Of a stretch of DNA of 64,000 bases, positions 22,951 to 32,381 are shown piece after piece. Made by a program: the position numbers and the translations under genes. The notes under the pieces are model-generated. The model was not told the origin of the DNA. It worked only from the letters and a program-made list of their open reading frames with translations, and did no database searches. Positions within the stretch are counted from its first letter, which is position 1. Each line of letters starts with the position of its first letter. This DNA comes from Nocardioides daphniae (GTDB lineage: Bacteria > Actinomycetota > Actinomycetes > Propionibacteriales > Nocardioidaceae): NCBI RefSeq assembly GCF_004777465.1, contig NZ_CP038462.1, positions 1,240,001 through 1,304,000 on the forward strand, in the 5' to 3' direction.

Positions 22951-23688
22951 ATGGCCTCCCGCTCCACCTCCCCGACGCTCCGGCTGGAGCGCAGCCTGCT
23001 GCGCGGTGGCGCGGTCCACCTGGCCTGCGCCGACGAGGTCGGGCGCGGCGCGCTCTGCGGCCCGGTCTCGATCGGGATGGTCGTGATCACCCTCGAGACC
23101 CGCTCCGCGCCGCAGGGCGTGCGCGACAGCAAGCTGCTCACCCCGGCGGTGCGCGAGGCGCTCGTCCCCAAGGTGCAGCGGTGGGCGACGTCGTACGCCG
23201 TGGGCCACGCCAGCGCCGACGAGATCGACGAGCATGGGATCATCGCCGGGCTGCGGCTCGCCGGCCACCGGGCCCTGTCCGGACTGTCGGTGCGCCCCGA
23301 CCTGGTGCTCCTCGACGGCAACCACGACTACCTCAGCGTGCCCGAGCAGCTCGCCCTCTTCGGTGGCCACCCCGACCTGCGCGACGACGTGCCGCCGGTG
23401 GTGACGGCCATCAAGGGCGACATGCGGTGCGCCGGCGTGGCGGCGGCCTCCATCCTGGCCAAGACCGAGCGGGACGCGATCATGACCGGCCTGGCCGCGC
23501 AGCACCCCGAGTACGCCTGGGCCGAGAACAAGGGCTACTCGGCGCCGGAGCACATTGCCGCGCTGCGCGAGCACGGGCCGACGCCGCTGCACCGTCGCTC
23601 GTGGAGCCTCCCGGGCCTGGACGGGCCCGCGGACGCGCCGGTCGAGCCGAGCCTCGCGGACGCCGCCGTCGCACTAGGCTCACCGTGA
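22951..23688 (+). CDS. rnhB: Ribonuclease HII
   Basis: 245 residues. Removes RNA from RNA-DNA hybrids and single ribonucleotides from DNA. The active-site motif is CADEVGRGALCGPV with Asp28 and Glu29, followed by VRDSKLLTP, LVLLDGNHDYL and GDMRCAGVAAASILAKTERD. The C-terminal NKGYSAPEHIAALREHGPTPLHRRSW is typical. It begins four bases after lepB and shares its transcript. Actinobacterial gene order lepB-rnhB-DUF2469 is kept. Confidence 0.96.
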   Translation: MASRSTSPTLRLERSLLRGGAVHLACADEVGRGALCGPVSIGMVVITLETRSAPQGVRDSKLLTPAVREALVPKVQRWATSYAVGHASADEIDEHGIIAGLRLAGHRALSGLSVRPDLVLLDGNHDYLSVPEQLALFGGHPDLRDDVPPVVTAIKGDMRCAGVAAASILAKTERDAIMTGLAAQHPEYAWAENKGYSAPEHIAALREHGPTPLHRRSWSLPGLDGPADAPVEPSLADAAVALGSP

Positions 23689-23710
23689 CCACGTCAGCGA
23701 AGGAGCGTCG

Positions 23711-24018
23711 ATGAGCGCCGAGGATCTCGAGAAGTACGAGACCGAGATGGAGCTGACGCTCTACCGGAGTACCGCGACGTGGTCTCGATCTTCACCTACG
23801 TGGTGGAGACCGACCGCCGCTTCTACCTGTGCAACTCCGTCGACCTCAAGGCCCGCACCGAGAACGGCGAGGTCTTCTTCGAGGTCACGATGAGCGACGC
23901 CTGGGTCTGGGACATGTACCGGCCCGCGCGGTTCGCGAAGAACGTGAAGGTGCTGACGTTCAAGGACGTCAACATCGAGGAGCTCAGCCACCAGGAGATC
24001 GACCCTCCCAAGAGCTGA
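23711..24018 (+). CDS. DUF2469 family protein (one frameshift)
   Basis: About 103 residues, an actinobacterial family of unknown function always found near rnhB and yraN. MSAEDLEKYETEMELTLYR and then, after a lost G near 23768, EYRDVVSIFTYVVETDRRFYLCN continue the family sequence to ELSHQEIDPPKS. ATG 23711 follows AAGGAG at 23700-23705. No catalytic motif is apparent. Confidence 0.85.
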
Positions 24019-24158
24019 CGGCCCTGCGAGCACCGCCACGCCTCCACAGGGTGGCTCCCGGGCCGTGCTCCACAGCCGTACGCCGACCGCGCCCCGCCAC
24101 CCCTCCCTCCCGGTGCACCGTGGGAGCCCCCGGACGACCGGGCGGCGGAGGAGGAGCG

Positions 24159-24513
24159 ATGGGACACAACAGAGCGCTGGGCGACTACGGCGAGCGGGTC
24201 GCCGGACGGCACCTGACCGAGCTGGGCATGGAGGTGCTCGACCGCAACTGGCGGTGCGAGCTGGGGGATCGACCTGGTCCTGCGTGAGGGCAGCACGCTC
24301 GTCGTCTGCGAGGTCAAGACCCGCAGCTCCGACGACTACGGAACCCCGCACGAGGCGGTCGACGAGGTGAAGGCCGCTCGCCTGCGCCGCCTCGCCGCGC
24401 GCTGGATCGAGCAGTCCGGCGTGCGGCCCCGCGAGGTGCGCTTCGACCTGGTCGCCGTGCTGCGGCCCCGCCGCGGCCTGACCGACGTCGAGCACGTGCG
24501 AGGTGCCTACTGA
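24159..24513 (+). CDS. yraN: YraN family endonuclease-like protein (one frameshift)
   Basis: About 119 residues of the UPF0102 family, which has a restriction-endonuclease-like fold. It starts MGHNRALGDYGERVAGRHL. Near 24268 two bases are missing in a GGGGGAGA context; the next frame then gives IDLVLREGSTLVVCEVKTRSSDDYGTPHEAVDEVKAARLRRLA, with the acidic and lysine residues of the fold (IDLV, EVKTR). The 140-base gap upstream has two TCCACAG motifs and a GC-rich hairpin. It overlaps comM by one base. Confidence 0.85.
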
Positions 24514-26108
24514 TGCTCGCCTCCGCATGGACCGTGGTCCTCCAGGGCTCGCTCGGCCACCTGGTCGAGGTGCAGGTGGACATCTCGCCGGGGGTCGTCG
24601 GCGCCACCATCGTGGGTCGCCCCGACGCGTCGCTGCTCGAGGCCCGTGACCGGGTGCGGATGGCGATCACCCACTCCGCCGCGCCGTGGCCCTCGACCCG
24701 GCGGGTGACGATCCTGCTCACCCCGGCCGACCTGCCCAAGCGCGGCACCCACTTCGACCTCGCCATCGCGCTGGGGATCAAGGCGGCCGACGGCACGCTC
24801 CCGGCCGGGTGCCTGGCCGACACCCTCGTCATCGGCGAGCTGACCCTGGCCGGCGGGCTCCGTCCGGTGCCGGGCGTGCTGCCGATGGTGATGGCCGGCG
24901 CCGCCCAGGGCATGCGCCGCGCCTTCGTCCCGGAGCCACAGGCCCGCGAGGCGGCCATGGTGCCCGGCGTCGAGGTGTACGGCGTCCGCTCGCTGGCCCA
25001 GGTCATCGCCCAGCTGTGCGGGGAGGAGGTGCCGGTGGCCGAGGCGGTCCCGGACTCCGCCGGCACCAGCCTGCTCAGGTGGCGCGGCGAGGACCGCGTC
25101 GACGACGTCGACCTGGCCGACCTGGTGGGGATGGCCGACGAGCGCTACGCGCTGGAGGTCGCCGCGGCCGGCGGCCACCACCTGATGCTGTCGGGGCCGA
25201 AGGGCTCCGGCAAGACCAGCCTGGCCGAGCGCGTCCCGACGATCCTGCCCGACCTCAGCCGCGAGGAGGCGCTCGAGCTGACCGCGGTGCTGTCACTGGC
25301 CGGACAGTCGGCGGTGACGGGGCTGGTCGTGCGTCCGCCCTTCCGCAACCCGCACCACGACATCTCCAAGTCCAGCCTGCTCGGCGGCGGCACCGGCCGG
25401 GTGCGCCCCGGCGAGCTGTCCCGGGCCCACTGCGGCGTCCTCTTCCTGGACGAGTTCCCGCTCTTCCGGGCCGACGTCATCGAGGCGCTGCGCCAACCGA
25501 TGGAGAGCGGCGAGATCCGGGTCTCCCGTGGCGAGGAGTCGGCCGTCTACCCGGCCCGCGGCATGGTCGTCCTGGCGTCCAACCCGTGCCCCTGCGGTGA
25601 CTTCCACCCGACGGCCAAGAAGAACTACTGCACCTGCGGGGAGGTGGCCCGGCGTGAGTACCGCCGTCGGATGACCGGGCCGATCGCCGACCGCATCGAC
25701 GTGGTGCGCCACGTGCTGGGGCCGGGCCGTGGCGACGCCCTGCCGGCCGAGCGGGGCGGCGCGGAGCAGGGCCGGGAGTCGAGCGCGGCCGTGCGGGCCC
25801 GGGTCACGGCCGCACGCGAGCGTCAGGCCGCGCGGTACGCCGGCGAGGGGTGGCGCCTCAACGGGCAGGTGCCCGGGCACGTCCTGCGGGCGCGCTGGCC
25901 GCTCCCGGCGAAGGTCGAGGCGAAGCTGGACGAGGAGGTCTTCAGTGGACGGCTGAGCCGACGGGGCGCCACCCGCGTGCACCGCCTGGCGTGGACCGTC
26001 GCCGACCTGGCGGGGGCCGAGGCGCCCGGGATGGCGGCCTTCGAGACCGCCCTCCGGCTGCGCACCGGTGAGCCGCTCACCCTCACGCCGCTCGGACGGG
26101 TCGGGTGA
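24513..26108 (+). CDS. comM: ComM/YifB family Mg chelatase-like AAA ATPase
   Basis: 531 residues. The N-terminal Lon-protease-like fold has VDISPGVVGATIVGRPDASLLEARDRVR and FDLAIALGIKAADG. The AAA domain has Walker A SGPKGSGKTSLAERV, FRNPHHDISKSSLLGGG and Walker B GVLFLDEFPLF. A cysteine cluster (NPCPCGDFHPTAKKNYCTCGE) follows, as in the family. ComM is the helicase that extends branch migration during natural transformation in Gram-negatives; in actinobacteria its role is less clear. It is coupled to dprA by a four-base overlap. Confidence 0.94.
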   Translation: MLASAWTVVLQGSLGHLVEVQVDISPGVVGATIVGRPDASLLEARDRVRMAITHSAAPWPSTRRVTILLTPADLPKRGTHFDLAIALGIKAADGTLPAGCLADTLVIGELTLAGGLRPVPGVLPMVMAGAAQGMRRAFVPEPQAREAAMVPGVEVYGVRSLAQVIAQLCGEEVPVAEAVPDSAGTSLLRWRGEDRVDDVDLADLVGMADERYALEVAAAGGHHLMLSGPKGSGKTSLAERVPTILPDLSREEALELTAVLSLAGQSAVTGLVVRPPFRNPHHDISKSSLLGGGTGRVRPGELSRAHCGVLFLDEFPLFRADVIEALRQPMESGEIRVSRGEESAVYPARGMVVLASNPCPCGDFHPTAKKNYCTCGEVARREYRRRMTGPIADRIDVVRHVLGPGRGDALPAERGGAEQGRESSAAVRARVTAARERQAARYAGEGWRLNGQVPGHVLRARWPLPAKVEAKLDEEVFSGRLSRRGATRVHRLAWTVADLAGAEAPGMAAFETALRLRTGEPLTLTPLGRVG

Positions 26109-27247
26109 GGCGCGTGGCCGTCGGCGAGCAGGAGCGGCTCGCCCGGGTCACGCTCAACCGGCTGGCCGAGCCCGGCGACCTGCGGATGACCCGCCTGGTG
26201 GCCGACCTCGGCGCCATCGTGGTCCGCGACCACCTGCTCGCCGAACGGGGTCTCTCCACGCTGCACGACGACGTCGCCGCCCGGCTCGACACCATCGACC
26301 CGGCCCGCGAGCTGGAGGCCGCCGACAAGGTCGGGATCCGCTTCGTGGTGCCCGGCGACGAGGAGTGGCCGTCGGGCCTGGACGCCCTGTCGGAGGCCGG
26401 CACGGTGAACGACCGGGGTGGGGTGCCGATCGGGCTGTGGGTCCGCGGACCGCTCAGGCTCCCCGACCACCGCGAGGCCGTCGCGGTGGTCGGCGCGCGC
26501 ACGGCGACGACGTACGGGGCCAGGGTGGCGGCGGACCTCGGCGCCGACCTGGCTGCCTCCGGTCGGGCGGTGGTCTCGGGGGCTGCGCTGGGGATCGACC
26601 AGTCGGCCCATCGCGGGGCGCTCGCGGTGGAGGGGCGGACGGTGGCGGTGCTCGCCTGCGGCGTCGACCGCGTCTACCCGGCGGCGAACCGGTCGCTGCT
26701 CGAGTACGTCCGTGAGGTCGGGGCGGTGGTCTCCGAGGCACCGTTGGGCGGGGCGCCCATGCGGATCCGCTTCCTGTCACGCAACCGGCTGATCGCTGCC
26801 CTGGCGGGCGGCACCGTCGTGGTCGAGGCGGCGCTGCGGTCGGGGGCGCTGAGCTCGGCGGCCTGGGCCGAGCGGCTCGGGCGTGTGGTGATGGGGGTGC
26901 CGGGCCCGGTGACCAGCGCCCAGTCCCAGGGCGTGCACGAGCGGCTGCGCACCGGGGGAGCGCACCTGGTCACCTGCGCCGAGGACGTGGTGGAGCTGCT
27001 CGCCGAGGCGGGGGACCTGCTCGACGACCGTCGTGAGGCGGTCACCGAGCGCGACCGCCTCACGTTGCGGCAACGCCAAGTCTTGGACGCGGTCGGGGTC
27101 TCCACCGCGCGACGCGCCGACCGCATCGCGGCGGTGGCCGGGGTCGGGCTGCGTGAGGTCCAGTCGGCGCTGGGGACGTTGGAGGCGAAGGGGTGGGTGC
27201 GCCAGGACGGCGACGCGTGGGTGCTCGGCCGGACCACGGTTCCCTGA
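26105..27247 (+). CDS. dprA: DNA-processing protein DprA
   Basis: 380 residues. DprA loads RecA on incoming single-stranded DNA. The Rossmann-like core shows AVAVVGARTATTYGARVAADLG, GRAVVSGAALGIDQSAHRGAL, GTVAVLACGVDRVYPAANRSL-type strand and FLSRNRLIAALAGGTVVVEA. The C terminus is a winged-helix DprA domain (RQRQVLDAVGVSTARRADRIAAVAGVGLREVQSAL). GTG 26105 overlaps the comM stop. No comEA or comEC lies in the window, so competence is not shown. Confidence 0.93.
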   Translation: MRRVAVGEQERLARVTLNRLAEPGDLRMTRLVADLGAIVVRDHLLAERGLSTLHDDVAARLDTIDPARELEAADKVGIRFVVPGDEEWPSGLDALSEAGTVNDRGGVPIGLWVRGPLRLPDHREAVAVVGARTATTYGARVAADLGADLAASGRAVVSGAALGIDQSAHRGALAVEGRTVAVLACGVDRVYPAANRSLLEYVREVGAVVSEAPLGGAPMRIRFLSRNRLIAALAGGTVVVEAALRSGALSSAAWAERLGRVVMGVPGPVTSAQSQGVHERLRTGGAHLVTCAEDVVELLAEAGDLLDDRREAVTERDRLTLRQRQVLDAVGVSTARRADRIAAVAGVGLREVQSALGTLEAKGWVRQDGDAWVLGRTTVP

Positions 27248-27266
27248 GGAGAGGGGGCGGGCGACC

Positions 27267-27272
27267 TAGCAT
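27267..27272 (+). promoter_or_regulatory. -10 box of leaderless xerC promoter
   Basis: TAGCAT, six bases, then ATG 27279. Confidence 0.5.
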
Positions 27273-27278
27273 GGCGTC

Positions 27279-28220
27279 ATGACCGCCACCCCAAGCTCTG
27301 AGGAGCTCCTTCCCGAGTCGATGGCTCGGGTGCTGGGGGAGTACGAGCGGCACCTCGTCAACGAGCGCAACCTCTCCGAGCACTCGGTCCGCGCCTACCT
27401 CGGTGACGTGGCCGGGATGCTCGAGCACGCGCGCCGCCTCGGCCTCGACTCGGTGGAGGAGATCGACCTGCGGACCCTGCGCAGCTGGCTCGCCCAGCTC
27501 CAGACCCGCGGTCGCTCCCGCGCGACGGTGGCGCGGCGGGCCAGCGCCGTACGGGTCTTCACCACCTGGCTCGCGCGGACCGGCCGGGCGCCGACCGACG
27601 CGGGGGCGCTGCTGCTCTCGCCCAAGCAGGCTAAGACCCTGCCAGCGGTGCTGCGCGTCGAGGAGGCGACGGAGCTCATCGCCGCCGCGACCGAGCAGGC
27701 CGCCGACGGGAGTCCGGTGGGGTTGCGCGACGTCGCCGTCCTCGAGCTGCTGTACGCCACCGGCGTACGCGTGGGGGAGTTGGTCGGGCTCGACGTCGAC
27801 GACGTCGACCGGGACCGACGCGTCGTACGCGTGCTCGGCAAGGGGCGCAAGGAGCGCAGCGTCCCCTTCGGGCTGCCCGCCGCGCGCGCCGTGGAGCAGT
27901 GGTTGCGCGAGGGGCGGCCGTTGCTGGCCACCGAAGCCTCGGGACCTGCGCTCCTGCTCGGCGCCCGGGGCGGTCGCGTCGACCCCCGGGTGGTCCGCGA
28001 GATGGTGCACCGTCGTCTCGCCGAGGTGCCCGGAGCCCCTGACATGGGGCCGCACGGCCTGCGGCACACGGCGGCCACCCACCTGCTCGAGGGCGGCGCC
28101 GACCTGCGCACGGTCCAGGAGCTGCTGGGCCACTCGTCGCTCTCGACGACGCAGCTCTACACCCACGTCAGCACGGACCGCCTGCGCCAGGCCTACCGCC
28201 AGGCCCACCCGCGCGCCTGA
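27279..28220 (+). CDS. xerC: Tyrosine recombinase XerC
   Basis: 313 residues, the chromosome dimer resolution recombinase acting at dif with XerD. The N-terminal SAM-like domain (residues 1-120) has YERHLVNERNLSEHSVRAYLGDV. The catalytic domain carries ATGVRVGELVGLD (first Arg), LGKGRKERSVPFG (Lys), HGLRHTAATHLL (His259, Arg262), GHSS (His285) and the nucleophile Tyr294 in QLYTHVS. It sits in its usual actinobacterial place after dprA, so it is a housekeeping gene rather than a phage integrase. Its last 28 bases overlap the convergent M23 gene. Confidence 0.95.
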   Translation: MTATPSSEELLPESMARVLGEYERHLVNERNLSEHSVRAYLGDVAGMLEHARRLGLDSVEEIDLRTLRSWLAQLQTRGRSRATVARRASAVRVFTTWLARTGRAPTDAGALLLSPKQAKTLPAVLRVEEATELIAAATEQAADGSPVGLRDVAVLELLYATGVRVGELVGLDVDDVDRDRRVVRVLGKGRKERSVPFGLPAARAVEQWLREGRPLLATEASGPALLLGARGGRVDPRVVREMVHRRLAEVPGAPDMGPHGLRHTAATHLLEGGADLRTVQELLGHSSLSTTQLYTHVSTDRLRQAYRQAHPRA

Positions 28221-28777
28221 ACCGGCGTCGGCACCAGCCCCAGCAGGCTCAGCGGCATCAGCGTCACCGGGTCGGGGGCCCACAGCGGCAGGAGGCGGAC
28301 CGGACCGCCGCCGACCAGGGTGAGGGGATCGAGGTACTCCTCGCCACGGCGCCACCCCCAGTGCAGGCAGGTCGCCGGGGCACAGTGCGACCCCGTCGGG
28401 TGCAGCCACCCGATCGGGTCGCCCGCCGCGACCTCGTCCCCCTCGTCGACGCCGCCCAGCACCGGCTCGTAGGTCGTACGCGTCCCGCCGTGGGAGACGA
28501 CGACGACTCCGCGTCCGGCGACCCGCCCGACGAACGACACCGTCCCTTCCATGGCGGCCAGGACCTGCTGCGCCGGGGTGCCGGCCAGGTCGACGCCGCG
28601 GTGGCCGCGACCCCAGCGCTCGTCGGGAGGTGTGAACCCCTGGACCACCCGGGGGTGGCCGGCCAGCGGCCAGGTGCCGGAGGCGGCGGGTGACGGAGGC
28701 AGGTCGGCCACCGCCGCGCCAGGGACGCTGGAGAGGGCGACCAGCAGGCAGGCAGCCAAGGAGGTGCGAGACTTCAT
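28193..28777 (-). CDS. M23 family metallopeptidase (secreted LytM-like)
   Basis: 194 residues with a signal peptide ending near AVADLPPSP. The LytM core has GRGHRGVDLAGTPAQQVLA (zinc ligands His and Asp) and HCAPATCLHWGWRRGEEYLDP. The usual HxH is CLH here, with a cysteine in place of the first histidine, a pattern I associate with actinobacterial members; the paired cysteines could form a disulfide. It may cut peptidoglycan peptide bridges or act as a degenerate activator. Its stop lies inside the 3' end of convergent xerC. Confidence 0.85.
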   Translation of the reverse strand: MKSRTSLAACLLVALSSVPGAAVADLPPSPAASGTWPLAGHPRVVQGFTPPDERWGRGHRGVDLAGTPAQQVLAAMEGTVSFVGRVAGRGVVVVSHGGTRTTYEPVLGGVDEGDEVAAGDPIGWLHPTGSHCAPATCLHWGWRRGEEYLDPLTLVGGGPVRLLPLWAPDPVTLMPLSLLGLVPTPVQARGWAWR

Positions 28778-29141
28778 GGCGCCACCCTCGCTGCTGCGCC
28801 GCGGACGTGCAGGTGTCCTGCGGGTTGCTGTGGACGACGTACGACGGTGCCCTCGGTGTGCACGCCGGGCGGCGCATGCTGATTCGCCGCCCGCCCCGCG
28901 GTTGCCGTAGGGTGTCCGGAGCAGTCCTCACGGGCTGACTTCGCACGCCCACGTGCTGCGACGAGGTCGAGTCAGGCCTCGAGCCATCGTGGGCGCGGCC
29001 CTCAGTTCCCCCTCGGGGGATCGGGTCGCGCGTGGGCGTCAGGGCACCCGGCACAGCCGGGGGCGACGAACTGAAAACCCTGCGCAGGCCGCACCGAGAG
29101 ATCGGGGCGGATCGACCTGCGTCCGACACAAAGGAATCACC
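28778..29141 (+). promoter_or_regulatory. rpsB promoter and long leader
   Basis: A 364-base gap. The best -10 box is TAGGGT at 28908-28913, which would give a leader of about 220 bases. The leader contains a small UCCCC/GGGGA hairpin with a CUCG loop at 29007-29020 and ends in AAAGGA (29130-29135) before the rpsB ATG. No open gene is seen. Autoregulation by S2 on such leaders is known in other bacteria; here it is only possible. Confidence 0.4.
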
Positions 29142-30005
29142 ATGGCAGTCGTGACCATGCGCCAGCTGCTCGAGAGCGGCGTCCACTTCGGGCACCAGAC
29201 CCGTCGCTGGAACCCGAAGATGAAGCGTTTCATCCTCACCGAGCGCAACGGCATCTACATCATCGACCTGCAGCAGTCGCTGGGCTACATCGACCGCTCG
29301 TACGCCTTCATCAAGGAGACCGTCGCCAAGGGCGGCACCGTGATGTTCGTCGGCACGAAGAAGCAGGCCCAGGAGGCCATCGCCGAGCAGGCCACCCGCG
29401 TGGGCATGCCCTACGTCAACCAGCGCTGGCTCGGCGGCATGCTGACCAACTTCCAGACGGTGCACCAGCGGATCAACCGTCTCAAGGAGCTCGACGAGAT
29501 CAACTTCGACGAGTCCTCCAGCAGCCGCACCAAGAAGGAGCTGCTGCAGATGCGCCGCGAGCGCGACAAGCTCAACAAGTCGCTCGGCGGCATCCGCGAG
29601 ATGACCCGCACCCCGTCGGCGATCTGGATCGTCGACACCAACAAGGAGCACCTCGCCGTCGAGGAGGCCCGCAAGCTCCGGATCCCGATCATCGGCATCC
29701 TGGACTCCAACTGCGACCCCGACCAGGTCGACTTCCCGATCCCCGGCAACGACGACGCCATCCGCGCCGTCGGCCTGCTGACCCGCGTGGTCGCCGACGC
29801 CGTCGCCGAGGGCCTCGTCGCCCGCTCCGGTGCCAAGTCCGGTGGCACCGCTGAGCCGCTCGCCGAGTGGGAGCGCGAGATCCTGGCCGGCGACGCCGCC
29901 GAGGCCCCCGCCGCCGACGCTGCTGTCGAGGCGCCCGCCGAGGCTGCGACCGAGGCTCCCGCCGAGGCTGCTGCCGACGAGGCTCCCGCCGCCGAGACCA
30001 ACTGA
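29142..30005 (+). CDS. rpsB: 30S ribosomal protein S2
   Basis: 287 residues. Landmarks are [60 protein letters not shown] and the C-terminal [14 protein letters not shown] followed by [19 protein letters not shown]. After residue 245 a repetitive Ala/Glu/Pro tail ([18 protein letters not shown]) is added, common in actinobacteria. ATG 29142 follows AAAGGA. First gene of rpsB-tsf. Confidence 0.98.
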   Translation: MAVVTMRQLLESGVHFGHQTRRWNPKMKRFILTERNGIYIIDLQQSLGYIDRSYAFIKETVAKGGTVMFVGTKKQAQEAIAEQATRVGMPYVNQRWLGGMLTNFQTVHQRINRLKELDEINFDESSSSRTKKELLQMRRERDKLNKSLGGIREMTRTPSAIWIVDTNKEHLAVEEARKLRIPIIGILDSNCDPDQVDFPIPGNDDAIRAVGLLTRVVADAVAEGLVARSGAKSGGTAEPLAEWEREILAGDAAEAPAADAAVEAPAEAATEAPAEAAADEAPAAETN

Positions 30006-30053
30006 CCTCTCGTCAGTCTCAGCGAACCCGACAACTTTCGAGGAAGAGGATTC

Positions 30054-30866
30054 ATGTCCAACTTCACCGCTGCCGACGTCAAGAAGCTCCGTGAGCTCAC
30101 CAGCGCCGGCATGATGGACTGCAAGAAGGCGCTGACGGAGACCGACGGCGACTTCGACAAGGCCGTCGACCTGCTACGCGTCAAGGGCACCGCCAAGGCT
30201 GCCGCCCGTGCCGCCGAGCGCGAGGCGTCCTCCGGCCTGGTCGTCACCTCCGGTGGCGCCCTGGTCGAGCTGAAGTCGGAGACCGACTTCGTCGCCAAGA
30301 ACGCCGACTTCATCGCCACCGCGGAGAAGATCGCCGCGGCGGCCGACGCCAACAAGACGACCGACGCCGACGCCCTCAAGGCGGTCGAGCTCGACGGCAA
30401 GACCGTCGGCGAGATCGTCGAGGGCCTGGCCGTCACCATCGGCGAGAAGATCGAGCTGGGCCAGGTCGCCTACTTCGACGGCAACACGGTCACCTACATG
30501 CACAAGCGTGCCGCTGACCTCCCCGCCGCCGTCGGCGTCCTCGTCGAGTACGAGGGTGACGAGGCCGCTGCCAAGGCCGCTGCCATGCAGGTCGCCGCGA
30601 TGAAGGCACAGTTCCTCACCCGCGAGGAGGTCGACGCCGACGTCGTCGCCCGCGAGAAGGACGTCCTGACCGCCAAGACGCTGGAGGAGGGCAAGCCCGA
30701 GGCTGCCGTCGCCAAGATCGTCGAGGGTCGCCTGGGCGCGTTCTTCAAGGAGATCGTCCTGCTCGAGCAGGAGTCGATCGTCGAGTCGAAGAAGAGCGTC
30801 AAGCAGGTCCTCGACGCTGCCGGCACCACCGTGAAGCGCTTCGTCCGCTTCGAGGTCGGCGCCTGA
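30054..30866 (+). CDS. tsf: Elongation factor Ts
   Basis: 270 residues. Recycles EF-Tu by GDP release. It begins with the UBA-like domain [41 protein letters not shown], then two core subdomains ([38 protein letters not shown]). ATG 30054 follows GAGGAAGAGG. It lies 48 bases after rpsB and is co-transcribed. A hairpin downstream (30906-30947) precedes pyrH. Confidence 0.98.
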   Translation: MSNFTAADVKKLRELTSAGMMDCKKALTETDGDFDKAVDLLRVKGTAKAAARAAEREASSGLVVTSGGALVELKSETDFVAKNADFIATAEKIAAAADANKTTDADALKAVELDGKTVGEIVEGLAVTIGEKIELGQVAYFDGNTVTYMHKRAADLPAAVGVLVEYEGDEAAAKAAAMQVAAMKAQFLTREEVDADVVAREKDVLTAKTLEEGKPEAAVAKIVEGRLGAFFKEIVLLEQESIVESKKSVKQVLDAAGTTVKRFVRFEVGA

Positions 30867-30905
30867 GAACCTGACAGGGTTCTGATCGAGCAACAACACA
30901 CGAGG

Positions 30906-30947
30906 AGGCCGGTTCGGTGGATCACACGATGACCATCGGACCGGCCT
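30906..30947 (+). terminator. Hairpin after tsf
   Basis: A 13-bp stem, 30906-30918 with 30935-30947, including two G-U pairs, and a 16-base loop. Probable terminator or attenuator between tsf and pyrH. Confidence 0.55.
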
Positions 30948-31001
30948 TCTCGCACCTGCACCACCCCCGCCACGCACAGCTGACGTTCGAAAGGATCTGA
31001 C

Positions 31002-31718
31002 GTGCTCGCTTACAACCGCGTCCTGCTCAAGCTCTCCGGTGAGGTCTTCGGCGGCGGCAGCGTCGGAGTCGATCCTGACGTCGTGCAGAGGACGGCCCGT
31101 CAGATCGCGGAGGTCGTGCGCGCCGGCGTGGGCGTCAGCATCGTGGTCGGCGGCGGCAACTTCTTCCGCGGCGCGGAGATGCAGCAGCGCGGCATGGACC
31201 GCGCACGCGCCGACTACATGGGCATGCTCGGCACGGTCATGAACTGCCTGGCCCTCCAGGACTTCCTGGAGAAGGAGGGCATCGAGACCCGCGTCCAGAC
31301 GGCCATCACCATGGGCCAGGTCGCCGAGCCCTACATTCCCCGCAAGGCGATCCGCCACCTCGAGAAGGGCCGCGTGGTCATCTTCGGCGCCGGCGCCGGC
31401 ATGCCCTTCTTCTCCACCGACACCGTGGCCGCCCAGCGCGCGCTCGAGACCCGCTCGCAGGTCGTCCTGATGGGCAAGCAGGGCGTCGACGGCGTCTACA
31501 CCGCCGACCCGCGCCTCGACCCCACGGCCACCAAGCTCGACACGCTCAGCTTCCAGGACGCCCTCACCCAGGGCCTCAAGGTGGCCGACGCGACCGCCTT
31601 CGCGCTCTGCATGGAGAACGACATGCCCCTGATCGTCTTCGGCATGGAGGACGAGGGCGCCATCCTGCGCATCGTGCAGGGTGAGAAGATCGGGACGTTG
31701 GTCAGCTCCGAGGGCTGA
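31002..31718 (+). CDS. pyrH: UMP kinase
   Basis: 238 residues. Phosphorylates UMP to UDP with ATP. Amino-acid-kinase-fold motifs are [65 protein letters not shown] and [17 protein letters not shown] 31002 follows GAAAGGA at 30989-30995. Next come frr and cdsA, the conserved order. Confidence 0.97.
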   Translation: MLAYNRVLLKLSGEVFGGGSVGVDPDVVQRTARQIAEVVRAGVGVSIVVGGGNFFRGAEMQQRGMDRARADYMGMLGTVMNCLALQDFLEKEGIETRVQTAITMGQVAEPYIPRKAIRHLEKGRVVIFGAGAGMPFFSTDTVAAQRALETRSQVVLMGKQGVDGVYTADPRLDPTATKLDTLSFQDALTQGLKVADATAFALCMENDMPLIVFGMEDEGAILRIVQGEKIGTLVSSEG

Positions 31719-31811
31719 CCACAGCTCGTACGCCTGTCGCCCCGCGGCGACGCACCACCCCAGCACGACACTGGCACCACCCAGAGCACTCACGAACGAG
31801 AGAAGGCAGCC

Positions 31812-32367
31812 GTGATCAACGACATCCTCCGCGAAGCCGGGCAGAAGATGGACAAGTCGGTCGAGTCGACCCGCGAGGAGTTCACCACCATTCGCGCCGG
31901 TCGCATCTCCCCGACGGTCTTCAACAAGATCGTCGTCGAGTACTACGGCACCCCGACGCCGCTCCAGCAGCTGGCCACCTTCACGTCGCAGGACGCTCGC
32001 ACGATCCTGATCCAGCCCTTCGACCAGGGCGCCGTCGACAACGTCGAACGCGCCGTGCGTGACTCCGACCTGGGCGTCAACCCCTCCAGCGACGGCCGCG
32101 TGGCGCTGCGTCTTCCCGGAGCTCACCGAGGAGCGCCGCAAGGAGTACATCAAGCTGGCCCGCAGCAAGTCCGAGGACGGCCGGGTCTCCGTGCGCAACG
32201 TGCGTCGTCAGGCCAAGCAGGCCCTGGAGAAGCTCGAGAAGGACGGCGAGGTCGGCAAGGACGACGTCACCGGTGCCGAGAAGAAGCTCGACGCGCTCAC
32301 CAAGGACCACACCGACGCCATCGACGAGATGCTGAAGAAGAAGGAAGCAGAGCTGCTCGAGGTCTGA
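31812..32367 (+). CDS. frr: Ribosome recycling factor (one frameshift)
   Basis: About 185 residues. With EF-G it splits post-termination ribosomes. The first domain reads [38 protein letters not shown], then DVGVNP-type [10 protein letters not shown]. Near 32110 two bases are missing (net length is one more than a multiple of three), after which [32 protein letters not shown] continues to the end. GTG 31812 follows AGAAGG. An undamaged copy is expected because the gene is essential. Confidence 0.93.
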
Positions 32368-32381
32368 GCAGCACGACAGAG

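Noticed and set aside
27279..28220. Phage or island integrase
   Set aside because: The tyrosine recombinase sits in the conserved dprA-xerC position with no attachment sites or mobile genes around it.
27060..29651. Very long open frame on the minus strand across dprA, xerC and rpsB
   Set aside because: It is a shadow of GC-rich genes on the plus strand; its protein has low-complexity composition and no family motifs.
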